DNA of 64,000 nucleotides from Pteria penguin (Eukaryota; Mollusca; Bivalvia; Pterioida; Pteriidae): assembly GCA_035048485.1 (NCBI GenBank), contig CM068582.1:21440155-21504154 (forward strand). Reading direction: 5' to 3'. Positions 24,268-35,149 of the stretch are shown here, piece after piece (position 1 is the first letter of the stretch; every line of letters starts with the position of its first letter). The notes under the pieces are model-generated. The model was not told where the DNA came from and searched no databases. It worked only from the letters and a program-made list of their open reading frames with translations. A program made the position numbers and the translations under genes.

Positions 24268-24542
24268 TTAAACTTAAAATTGCCTAATTTCATGTGTTGA
24301 GAAACACCTAAAAACTTATTTAGATGTGTAAAGAAATGAAAAGAAAGTTTGACCACAGCTGGATTTGAACCGCTACTCTCCATATTTCAATTACCAAGTG
24401 GTATATGCACCATTGTGAAACCTACTTTTTAGACATGGTGGCATTATCTGTCAACCAGTTTGGATGAAATTTACCAAATTGATAGAGGACCTTTAGTACT
24501 TCATGTATTCCAAGCTTCATTAAAATCTTTTATGTGGTTTTG
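24268..24542. repeat. Internal unit, copy 2, with a tRNA-like segment
   Basis: Second copy of the unit at 23423-23705, missing a GTTGAGT-type duplication present in copy 1. It keeps the same tRNA-like B-box word on the minus strand (about 24360). It is preceded by a 22-base C run (24230-24251) and followed by a 20-base C run (24574-24593). Confidence 0.6.
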
Positions 24543-25261
24543 TAGATAAAGTTGAAAATGTGAAAAATGGCCACCCCCCCCCCCCCCCCCCCCTTTTTTT
24601 TTTGGAAGTCCTAAAAAATTCATAAAAAATCCCAAAATTGAGATACTGACAAAATTCTTTCACAGTAATATTCCTTACCACAATTATGATCAAAATAGTC
24701 ATTAAGAAATCATCAATATCAATTAACTGAAAAACATGACACTTTTCTGCATTGAAATGACCAAGTCCAGAAACGCGTCAAAAAAGCGTAAATTTCTATT
24801 TGACGGATCTTAACCCTGAGCACAATTTTTAATAACCCATCTTTATAGATTGTTGAAATGCAAGTAGTTTCCCCATTTATGCACTGGTTCTTGAGGAGAA
24901 GATGTTTGAAGAGGGGCCCTGCCCTGGATCCACCCCTGAGGGAATCTGGATCCCGAACACAATTTTAGTAGGAGACCTTGAGTACATCATTTACACAAAG
25001 TTTTATCCAAATCTGCAATGTAGTTCCAGAGAAGAAGTCGAAAATGTGAAAAAGTTAACAACGGACGGAAGACGATGACGCCGATGATGACGACGGACGT
25101 CGCACTATGACTATAGCTCACTTGAGCCTTTGGCTCAGGTGAGCGAAAAAGGAGAGTGGAGCATTTTTCTGTAATTTCAACTTCTGCAGAACCACCGAAA
25201 GGATTTTGATGAAACTTGCTAGGAACTAAGTGCTCCTGTTTCTCATTCAGATCTGTATACA

Positions 25262-26190
25262 GGTTTTTATACGCCCGTCTTAAGACGGAGGGTATTATGT
25301 TATGGCGTTGTCCGTCTGGCGTCGAGCATCCGGGAAAAGCTTGTCTGGGCTATTGGTTCTCTCCCGATGCACGAATTTCAATAATATTTCACAGAATTGT
25401 TGCGTAGGATGCAAGATTGTGTCATGACCTTAACCGAAGGTCATTGGTCAAAGGTCAAGGTCACAAAATGCAAAGTGAATAAAACCTTGTGCAAGCCACT
25501 TTTTCCTCTGTTCATGGATTTCAAAAATTTTTCACAGAATTGTTACTTAGGACCCAAAGGTGTGTCATGATCTTAACCCAAGGTCATAGGTCAAAAGTCA
25601 AGGTCGTAACATGCAAAGTTAGGAAAACTTTGTCTGGGCCATAACTTCTTCCCTTGTGCATGGATTTCAATAATTTTTTTTACAGAATTGTTACTTGGGA
25701 CCCAAGGGTATGTCATGACCTTAACTCAAGGTCATAGGTTAAAGGTCAAGGTCACAACATGCAAAGTGAATAAAACCTTGTTCGGGCTATAACTTCTCCT
25801 GTGCATGGATTTCAATAATATTTCAGAATTCCTACACTTGACCAAAGGTCTTAGGTTAAAGGTCAAGGTCACAACATGCAAAGTGAGGAAAAATTTGTCC
25901 GGGCCATAACTTTTTCGTCTGTAAATGGATTTCAATAATATTTCTCAGAATTCTTACTTAGGACCCAAGAGTGTGTCATGACCTTGACCCAAAGTGAAAG
26001 TTTAAGGTCACATTATGGAAAGTGAGTAAAACCTTGTCCATGCCATTACTTTTTGCCCTGTGCATGGATTTCAATAATATTTCACAGAAGTTTTACTTAG
26101 GACCCAAGGATGTGTCATGACTTTGACCCAAGGTCATAGGTCAATGGTCAAGGTCACAACATGCAAAGTGAATAAAAGTTTGTTACTATG
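25262..26190 (-). mobile_element. TACGCCCGTC-ended element with about six tandem core units
   Basis: The left end on + is TTTTTATACGCCCGTCTTAA then GACGGAGGGTATTATG, a palindromic CCGTCTTAAGACGG hairpin; it is the reverse of the terminus at 17074-17104, so the element lies in minus orientation. After GTTATGGCGTTGTCCGTC come about six core units of 120-155 bp, with starts marked by CAGAATTGTTACTTAGGACC (about 25390, 25531, 25683, 25828, 25946, 26086). Each has CAAGGTCATAGGTCAAAGG or a variant followed by TCAAGGTCACAACATGC. A related, shorter copy is at 58668-59134. Core units of this kind are known from bivalve Pearl-type elements; assignment is inference. Confidence 0.75.
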
Positions 26191-27635
26191 ATAAGATGCT
26201 ATGGAGATGCTATGTAACGCGATAACTTGAGTAAACCTCAGTTGTTTTTCCTGAAACTTGTACAGAATGCTTAAATAGTGATGGGGAAACCACTCTTAAG
26301 TTTTGAGCAAATTCCATTTTGTTGTTAGAGAGTTATGGGACTTGGATCCCTCTTTTTGGATTTCAGTATTTCATAAAAGTATTACCAATTAAACTTTGAG
26401 AATCTATGTTTTGTCCTGTCAGAATCTTCGAGTCTGCGTGTCCGTTTGCCAGTGTCAAAATAACTGTAACATTCTGCAGAACTTTTCAACTGTAAGAGAT
26501 AGGGCTTGCATATTTCACATATTTCTTGTGGCAAGACCTTTCTGTTGGTACGATTTAAAAATTTTTGATCTCCGTGACATTGATATGACCATTGACGTAC
26601 ATTTCAAAAACTTTAACCTTAGGTATGTCTTTTGAATGGTAATTGTTATAGCTTTTAGATTTTGCAGATGTACTTTCTGTATTGAGAGCAATATAGATCA
26701 GATTTCATACCAATTGCCCATGTGCTACTAGATCTCATTTGTCATGATTTGATCACATTTTGACTAAATTCTTGTTATGGGTAATGAACTTGAACTAACA
26801 GACATTTTTTTTTTATTTCATTTTAATTTTTCAAGTTTTAAATACATTATAATATTCAATACATGCAGATATATCAAATGTTTATAACTTCATTTATTCC
26901 ACAACTTCGGAAACATCTTCAAAAGTGATGTTAAATTTTTACATGTGCGTATCCAAATTTGTATCATTTACACCATATTCACCTATAATTTTTCCTGTTT
27001 TTGTGTGATTTTCATTTTGTCTACATCACAAGCATATTTACAATATGTACATGTCACATTACACTGATTTTTGATCTAATGACAATGTAACACCAGATTA
27101 AGTTTAAAACTGTATGGTGCCAACAACTGTTTATATAAATTTACTATAGCATGGGTCTTTCATTTCTACAAGCTTGTCACCTATATTTTATAGCATTTTC
27201 ATCTACAGTAGAGATCTGCAGTAGATGTTTACCCTGCATTTGCATCATTTACACCATTTTCAGCTTTCTTAGTAGCCACATACTTTTACGGTTTTCATTG
27301 AACACCATAAAGCATGTACATTGTGGGGTTGGTAACTGTTTACAATGATACCAGACCAGTATTTTCTAAATAATGTATTAATTAATTTACATGCATATAT
27401 TTAAGCAGATTGGTTTAATCCAAGGTGATTAATATGATAATCAAAATAGGCTAACATGTCACTGTTTTCCTGGGCATGTTTTGATCGTTTTTCCACTTCT
27501 TCAGCCTAAAAAGATGGGAAGTTTGCCTTTCCAATATGCATGAAGTATTTACCTTTCTGTTCAGTCAAGCATGTATTTTAAAGGGAACTGATATAAATCT
27601 AAAACATTTGAAAAGAATGGTAACCTTTAGAACTA
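26191..27635. other. AT-rich stretch with one solo repeat unit
   Basis: At about 26510-26640 there is one inverted copy of the 145-bp unit that forms the array at 46157-47680 (words CTTGTGGCAAGACCTTTCTGT-like and CAAAAACTTTAACCTTA). Apart from that and a few AT-rich low-complexity tracts, I recognised nothing. Confidence 0.5.
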
Positions 27636-28932
27636 CAGTGCCCGCCACTTAATTGAATGTCGCATTATTGAATATTTCGTTTTATTGAATAAGATGCTGA
27701 AATCCAAAACCATTTTCTATTAAATCTATTGAAAATCCGCCACGTATTACATTAAAATAAAGAAACAACTTCGTTTATTTAAATAGCGCGATTATCCTAC
27801 CAAGCATACCTTTGTTAAAACTTCACTGTATCACGCCCAAGGTCATGTTGTTTACTACGGTGTGAGCGACCTATCAATTAGAGATAAATGGTTTCACACC
27901 TGTCCAGGTAAAAGCTGTTGACCAAATCACACATTAATTGCCGAATAGGCCGTAGCGGTAGGGATGAAAGGATTAATTAATTACCAACTGCCGAAGCCAG
28001 ATCGTGCGCGAAAACATCGACAAGATGACGCTGTTAGCCAACGGCATTGCGTGAAGTCTGACCCTACTAGATACCGTCCACTTACTCTAAGGCCTGGCGC
28101 ACCGTCAAGCACACAACTATCGCCAACTGCTCCCGAAAGGCTGGCTTTGTCTCGTCAGACAACGACGCAACCGAAACTGACAATGTCCGGCCACCAGAGG
28201 ATGTTGATAGCTAGACGCTTGATGCCTTCATGACAAACGACGGCAACTTGGAGAGATAAGCTGCTCGGACTGAGGAGAAAATATGCGCCAGTTTCCCTGA
28301 AGACGAGACCCGACCATGCGACACCAGTGACAACGAGGAGGCTAAAGAAACGGCACCAGTAATGCACGGCGAACGTAATGATGCAATAGCCATACTTTGA
28401 CAATTCCTTGAGGAAAAGTAAAGCCATGACTTCAGCCTGTTCTATCAGATGGAAAATGAAATTTTACTCGCTTGAATATGCCTTTTAATTTGCCTTTGTT
28501 GAACCCGTCTTGTGTCTTTGATCACCCTGGCTACGCGACTGAGATACAATTACATGTGTTTCAATAGACAGACGATTTATCTTTACGGTCAGACGAGCAG
28601 GTGTAATGTAACTATTAAATGACATTTGGTCACTGTACTTAAAAAGACAGTTGCAAAATTATCGAAAATGTAGTCTGTTGACTTTCATGTAGCTCTAGCA
28701 AACAAGAAGAGGATCTAAAAGAGGTAACTCTAATGTATCTATATATAGATACATGCACAATGATTCCATTACAGATACCGCGAAAGTTATACACGTATAC
28801 AATTCTTGCACAATCTGTCGATCTTCTGGTCTTTGAAACTGCATTCGTTCGTCACTCCGTGTAATTGAATATTCGTTTATTTGAATAATAAAGTCCTGGC
28901 AAATAGCTTATTCAATTAAGCGGCTTGCACTG
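27636..28932 (+). mobile_element. Tigger-like (pogo group) DNA transposon, internally deleted
   Basis: The left end CAGTGCCCGCCACTTAATTG (27636 on) is the inverted copy of the right end, which reversed reads CAGTGCAAGCCGCTTAATTG. TA dinucleotides flank both (27634-27635 and 28933-28934). Subterminal words TTGAATATTCG/TTTATTGAATAA occur on both sides. The 1.3-kb body keeps only the C-terminal part of a Tigger-type transposase (28092-28475), so most of the gene was deleted. This is a typical non-autonomous derivative. Confidence 0.85.
28092..28475 (+). pseudogene. Tigger-like transposase, C-terminal remnant
   Basis: The frame starting at 28092 reads AWRTVKHTTIANC then RKAGFVSSDND, the region after the last catalytic aspartate in Tigger/jerky-type transposases (typically AW..V...TI.NCF.KAGF). 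It continues acidic with several stop codons (about 28212, 28257, 28398 and 28419) and ends QMENEILLA-stop at 28473-28475. The DNA-binding and catalytic parts are absent. The plus-strand frame 27964-28233 in another register is a shadow. Confidence 0.78.
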
Positions 28933-28934
28933 TA

Positions 28935-29683
28935 TTTTGTACTGTATGAGTACTATAGCACGGTCAGTCCAACACTGGTGCATGTACATGCTAGTACATA
29001 CATAATATATGCTTTTCCAACCACAGTAAACCATTTACAACACGTCTATGACACATGTATGTACAATATTGGCAACATCGTTCAACATATTGTATTTTAC
29101 AGTATACAGCATCAGCAACATGCTTCTGTCAAGGTGTTAACATTATTTCTGTCTGAATTTCAGTTTACAGATTTTGAATTTGATAATTTTGTAAACTTTG
29201 TCCTCTCACTTTCATTCATCCATTGTAAAAAAAATCATGCACTACAGTCCTTTGCATATACATTGTAATACTGGAGTTTTTCACCTTCATGTAGGGATTG
29301 TTCCGCTGTTGTTGAATTACGATAGAATCACAATGTTCCAGAGGTTTTAGTTCACTGGTTTGCTGTTGTAAATAGTTTCTTCTTGACTCTTGATTCATAA
29401 TGATGCCAAAGATTTAAAGTCATTTTGTAAACTGTTGTATCATTCTTTGGTTTCCTAGGAGCAGAACAGTTCGCAATTTGTGGTGGATTTTGTTTCTCAT
29501 TTCAGTATTCTCCTGTAAATATGTATGTACCACTGTTATACAGCAAAATAATGCCAACTTTCTTCATTATATGCTTTGCTCATTCAAATTGAATAAACCT
29601 GAATGAAGAGTAAAATTCATATTTGTATCACATTTAGTGAAATATTTGTCCTTTGTGTCATACACATATCCATGTATCACTTG
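28935..29683. other. AT-rich stretch, nothing recognised
   Basis: No coding exon or repeat terminus seen between the Tigger-like element and the minisatellite. Confidence 0.45.
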
Positions 29684-32600
29684 CTCTGTCAGCTTCTCAA
29701 ACAACTATCTATGTCCTCTTCCCCTAGTATCACTCTCACCATCAGTTTCTCACACAACTATCTGTCCTCTTCACTTAGTATCACTCTCTCTGTCAGCTTC
29801 TCACGCAATTATTTATGTCCTCTTCCCCTAGTATCACTATCCCTGTCAGCTTCTCACATAACTATCTATGTCCTCTTCCCCTAGTATCATAATCCCTGTC
29901 AGCTTCTCATACAATTATCTATGTCCTCTTACCATAGTATAAGTATCCCTGTCAGCTTTTCACACAATTATATTTATGTCCTCTTCCCCTAGTATCACTA
30001 GCCCTGTCAGCTTCTCATACAACTATCTATGTCCTCTTACCATAGTATAAGTATCCTTGTCAGCTTTTCACACAATTATCTATGTCCTCTTACCCTAGTA
30101 TCACTATCCCTGTCAGCTTCTTGCATTACTGTCTTTGTCCTCTTCCCCTAATATCACTATACCTGTCAGCTTCTTGCATAACTGTCTTTGTCCTCTTCCC
30201 CTAATAACACTACATCTGTCAGCCCACACAATTATCTACGTCCTTTCCCCCTAGTATCACTAGCCCTGTCAGCTTTTCACACGATTGATTGATTGATTTT
30301 TGTTTTACGTCACACCACGAATATTTCACGTATATGGTGACGGCACCTGCCTGATGCGGGCATACAAATTTTGACCTTTGCAATGGACCCACCCCAAGCA
30401 GTGAGGGATCTTTAACGTACCATGCATACCACGACACGGGGCCTCATTTTTACTGTCTCATCCGAAAGGCATGACACCGGCATGACCAGAGCGGGACTCA
30501 AACCCTGGTCTCCCGATCAGGAGTCTGACGCAATACCACTAGGCCACGCCGGCTTTCTCACACCATTATCTATGTTCTCTTCTGCTAGTATCACTAACCC
30601 TGTCAGCTCCTCACACAATTATCTATGTTCTCTTCTCATACTCATAGCATCTCTATCCCTGTCAGCTTCTCACACAACTATCTATGTTTTCTTCCTTTTG
30701 TATCACTATCCCTGTCAGCTTCTCGCACAACTATCAGTGTTCTCTTCCACTAGTATCATTATCCCTGTGAGCTTCTCACACAATTATCTATGTTCTCTTC
30801 TCATACTCAAAGCATCTCTATCCCTGTCAGCTTCTCACACAACTATCTCTGTTTTCTTCCTTTTGTATCACTATCCCTGTCAGCTTCTCACACAATTATC
30901 CATGTCTTCTTCCCGTAGCATCCCTATCCCTGTCAGCTTCTCACACAACTATGTCCTCCTCCACTAGTATCACTATCCCTGTCAGCTTCTCACACAACTA
31001 TGTCCTTTTTCTTTAGCCCTGTTAGTGTCTCACACAATTATCTATGTCCTATTTCCCTAGTATCACTAGCCCTGTCATCTTCTCACACAACCATCTATAT
31101 CCTCTTCCACTAGTATCACTAACCCTGTCAGCTTCTCACACAATTATTTATGTCCTCTTCCCATAGTATCACTAACCCTGTAAGCTTCTCACACAACTAT
31201 CTATGTTCTCCACTAGTATCATTATCCTTGTGAGCTTCTCACACAATTATCTATGTCCTCTCCCCCTAGTATCACTATACCTGTCAGCTCACACGATTTT
31301 CTGTCCTTTTCCGCTAGTATCACTAGTCCTGTCATCTTCTCACACAACTATAGATGTCCTCTTCCTCTAGTATGACTAAGTATCACTATCCCTGTCACCT
31401 TCTAATACAACTATCTATCCTTTTCCCCTAGTATCACTACCCCTGTCAGCTTCTCTCACAACTATCTATGTTCTCCTCCACTAGTATCACTATCCCAGTC
31501 AGCTTCTCACACAACTGTCTATGTCTTCTACTAGTATCACTAGCCCTGTCAGCTTCTCACACAACTATCTATGTCCTCTTACCCTAGTATCACTAGCCCT
31601 GTTAGCTCACACAGTTATCTATGTCCTATTTCCCTAGTATCACTAGCCCTGTCAGTGTCTCACACAATTATCTGTCCTCTTCCCGTAGTATCACTATCCC
31701 TGTCATCTTCTGACACAACTATCTATATCTTCTTCCACTAGTATCACTAGCCCTGTCAGCTTCTCACACAATTATCTATGTCCTCTTCCGCTAGTATCAC
31801 TAACCCTGTAAGCTTCTCACACAACTTTCAGTGTTCTCTTCCACTAGTATCATTATCCCTGTGAGCTTCTCACACAATTATCTATGTCCTCTCCCCCTAG
31901 TATCACTATACCTGTCAGCTCACACGATTTTCTGTCCTTTTCCCCTAGAATCACTAGTCCTGTCAGCTTTTCACACAACTATAGATGTCCTCTTCCTCTA
32001 GTATGACTAAGTATCACTATCCCTGTCAGCTTCTCTCACAACTATCTATGTTCTCTTCCACTAGTATCACTATCCCAGTCAGCTTCTCACACAATTATCT
32101 ATGTCCTCTTTCCCTAGTATCACTATCCCTGTAAGCTTCTCACACAACTGTCTATGTCTTCTACTAGTATCACTAACCCTGTCAGCTTCTCACACAACTA
32201 TCTATATCCTCTTCCACTAGTATCACTATACCTGTCAGCTCACACGATTTTCTGTCCTTTTCCCCTAGTATCACTAGTCCTGTCAGCTTCTCACACAACT
32301 ATAGATGTCCTCTTCCTCTAGTATGACTAAGTATCACTATCCCTGTCAGCGTCTAACACAACTATCTGTCCTTTTCCCCTAGTATCACTACCCCTGTCAG
32401 CTTCTCTCACAACTATCTATGTTTTCTTCCCCTAGTATCACTATACCTGTAAGCTTCTCACACAACTGTTTTATGTCTTCCACAAGTATCACTAGCCCTG
32501 TCAGCTTCTCACACAACTATCTATGTCCTCTTACCCTAGTATCACTAGCCCTGTTAGCTCACACAATTATCTATGTCCTCTTTTCCTAGTATCATTAGCC

Positions 32601-32845
32601 CTGTCAGCTTCTCGTACAACTATCTATGTCCTCTTCCTGTACTGTCACTAGCCCTGACAACTTCTCGCATAACTATTGATGTCCTCTTTTCATAGTATCA
32701 CTAGCCCTGTCAGCTTCTCACACAACTATCTATCTCCTTTTTACCTGGTATCACTAGCCCTGTCAGCTTCTCACACAACTATCTATGTCCTCTTCCCCTA
32801 GTATCTCTATCCCTGTCAGCTCACACAATTGTCTATGTTCTCTCT
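29684..32845. repeat. 53-bp minisatellite array, about 55 units
   Basis: The unit is about 53 bp: CCCTGTCAGCTTCTCACACA, then ACTATCTATGTCCTCTTCC, then CCTAGTATCACTAT. Units vary by a few bases and small deletions. A SINE (30286-30555) interrupts the array. From 31.2 to 32.4 kb a higher-order block recurs: a unit with CAGCTCACACGATTTTCTG, then one with ATAGATGTCCTC, then GTATGACTAAGTATC (near 31.27, 31.91 and 32.23 kb). Open frames here (29603-29884, 30422-30967) are by-products of the pyrimidine-rich repeat. Confidence 0.95.
30286..30555 (-). mobile_element. Full-length tRNA-derived SINE inside the minisatellite
   Basis: On the minus strand it starts AGCCGGCGTGGCCTAGTGG (A box) and has the B box GGTTTGAGTCC at tRNA spacing, then a central domain, then a 3' domain (minus of ATATTTCACGTATATGGTGA), and ends in (AATC)n, seen as GATTGATTGATTGATT on +. 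Minisatellite sequence TTTTCACAC / TTCTCACAC flanks both sides and could be the target duplication, but the tandem context makes this ambiguous. The tRNA head, unique body and tandem tail resemble SINEs described from bivalves (for example RUDI); the name is not asserted. Confidence 0.88.
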
Positions 32846-33340
32846 TAAAAATTCTCTCTGCAAATGTAGAACATGAACATTTTTTATAGACTAAAGCTGT
32901 ACTTAAGGAAATGTGATTAGTATATTTTGACAAATTTACTAAAAAATTTACTGAAAACATCAATGAAATTCTCTTTATTAAATATTCTGGTAGTTCAAAT
33001 TTTTTCCTCATTTTTAGCCAAAGGTTGAAGTGGGCTATTGTCATAGAAATACGTCCCTCATGCCATCGAAATGTAGGTTTTTCTAGTTATGCAATAATAT
33101 GCCATCTTACGATATATCACAATACAGAGGCCATGAAACAGTACACGATACATGCTGACACTTAAATATTAAGGATACACTAATTTTTTTCTTTATGAAA
33201 ATTTGTAACAATATTAGCAAGTCAATTTTTATGATGTTATGTTTAAAAAAAATATTAATTCCTCGACCCCCCCCCCCCAAAAAAAAAATTAAATGGCTAA
33301 GGCTCACCATTTCCACGTCTGACTGAGGTTCCTTAAATAC
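32846..33340. other. Spacer between the minisatellite and the satellite
   Basis: AT-rich with a run of C then A at about 33269-33288. No gene. The minus-strand frame 32763-33044 runs in from the minisatellite and is not coding. Confidence 0.45.
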
Positions 33341-34058
33341 ATCTCCATCAGTGGAATAGGCGTAGAAAAAAATTACACTTCCCTTTGTGTGTGTCCATCT
33401 GCGGCTGTTGGTGGGCAGGGTTAGGGCCAGTCCTGCCTACCCACCTGGGCTGCTGGTCCTCTTCTCCATGGCGGCAGCTTCGACAACTAAGAAAGTAGAC
33501 GATTTAGTACTGTACGACAAATGTGCATAACTTGTAAACTTTGAAATAGATGTATCATTAAAAAGAGAGACTTTGAATGAATGAAACTGAAGAAAAACAT
33601 TATTTAGTCCTTACTTGCAATAAAAAGTACAGGGACTTTATTTATGGTCTTTACGTTGAATACCCTACAGTTGTGATTAAAAATATGGTACGTTCAGGCC
33701 CGAGATTCCTTGCGTACCACTGGAACTGGCATAGCACAAAATTACGTTTCCCTTTGTGTGGGTCGGGTCCACCTGTGCCTGTTGGTGGACAATGTTGGGT
33801 CCAGTCCTGCTTGCCCACCTGGGCTGCTGGTCCTCTTCATCTTAGTGGCAGATGCAACAACTAAGAAAGATGGTTTAGTACCGAACGACAAATGTGCTTA
33901 ATTCGTGAACTTTGAAATAGATCATTGAAAAGAGAGACTTTGAATGAATGAAACTTAAAAGGAAATTTATTTAGTCTTTACTTAGAATGAACAGAACAGG
34001 AACTTTATGGTCTTCTTGTTGAATACCCTACAGTTGTCATTAAAAACATAACACACAC

Positions 34059-34792
34059 CAGGGAATAAAGTTAACGCTCGCCCACTCGCCCAAGACGAGT
34101 CAAATTTGTTGTGAACGACCAAGAAACACTTCCTACTCGCCCACGTGGCGAACGAAAAATCTGCAAGATGAATTGGCCGTTCCCTTGTTGAATTCTAATC
34201 TGAATCATCTAGACGCTTAATTCCATCACTGAATAAGCGGAACTAAGCGTCTAGATGTTTCAAATCCAGACAGGTTCTTTTTATTTGTTAGTTAGCAATA
34301 TCCGGTTTTACGTTTGTTTATATAGGTCAAAGCATAGTAATTCCAAAATGAGATACAATTCATGATTTTACAGCAGAATAAAACTTTATTTATAGATAGA
34401 TCAAAAAATTTCATCCAATCACAGCTCCTGATACATTGAAATAGTTAAGTCCCTTTCTCCCCTACAACACATCAACCAATCACAACTCTCGTTAATTACT
34501 TTTCATTGACCTCTAAATTATGGCTCGACAAGCCCAGTTAGGAAGTTTTTTTTGCCGTTCCCAAGAAGCAAAATGTATCGCTGACAAAACGGGACGATTA
34601 CTTCAAGGAGTAAAATTGAAGAGAAATTGTTGTGTAATGTAATAAAATTCAGAAAAATTAATAATTAATTACTTTTTCTTGCAATTTTTCAATGGTTTCA
34701 GTGTGGGCTCATAAAGATTGCTGTGGGCCCGTAGATTCTGAGTCTTACGAGCCCACATGGCTCTTAAAAATTTCTGTTAAGCTTATTCCCTG
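34059..34792 (+). mobile_element. hAT-like non-autonomous element inserted in the satellite
   Basis: The left end CAGGGAATAAAGTTAAC and the right end (reversed CAGGGAATAAGCTTAAC) are inverted copies of 17 bp. The flanks are ACACACAC (34051-34058) and CACACACC (34793-34800), compatible with a 7-8 bp target duplication. CAGGG ends and 8-bp duplications fit the hAT superfamily. A 40-codon frame at 34520-34642 begins MARQAQLGSFF, like the N-terminus of ZNF862/KIAA1586-type hAT transposases. The interior also has a perfect 14-bp inverted repeat, CATCTAGACGCTTA (34206-34219) with TAAGCGTCTAGATG (34244-34257). At 734 bp it is deleted and non-autonomous. Confidence 0.8.
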
Positions 34793-35149
34793 CACACACC
34801 GCATACATACAATCAGGCCTGGGACAACTTGCATACCAATGGAATGAGCATAGACAAAAATTACACTTAACTTTGTGTGGGTCCCTCTGTGGCTGTTGGT
34901 GGGCAAGGTTAGGTCCAGTCCTGCCTGCCCACCTGGGCTGCTGGTCCTCTTCTCCGTAGCGGCATCTGCAACAACTAATAAAGTAGACGGTTTAGTACTG
35001 AACGACAAATGTGCGTAATTCGCAAACTTTGAAATAGATCTATCATTGAAAAGAGAGACTTTGAATGAATGAAACTGAACAGGAACTTTATTTAAAATGA
35101 ACAGAATAGGAACTTTATTTATGGTCTTTACGTTGAATACCCTACAGTT

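Larger units (their letters stand above)
23086..25148 (+). mobile_element. Hairpin-ended interspersed element, 2.06 kb, with an internal duplication
   Basis: The left end AACAAGAGGCCC carries the hairpin GGCCCA-AG-TGGGCC (23095-23108). The right end folds as GCTCACTTGAGCC-TTT-GGCTCAGGTGAGC (25116-25144), a 13-bp stem with one wobble, followed by GAAAAA. Before it lies ACGATGACGCCGATGATGACGACGGACG, written here as a purine-rich run at about 25067-25098. A segment of about 280 bp (23423-23705) recurs at 24268-24542, each followed further on by a C run. No protein is encoded. The family is abundant in oysters and other bivalves from memory; a Helitron-like class is suggested by the 3' hairpin but not shown. 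Confidence 0.72.

Noticed and set aside
30422..30967. 181-codon plus-strand open frame rich in S, L and T
   Set aside because: It runs from the SINE into the 53-bp minisatellite and simply translates the repeat.
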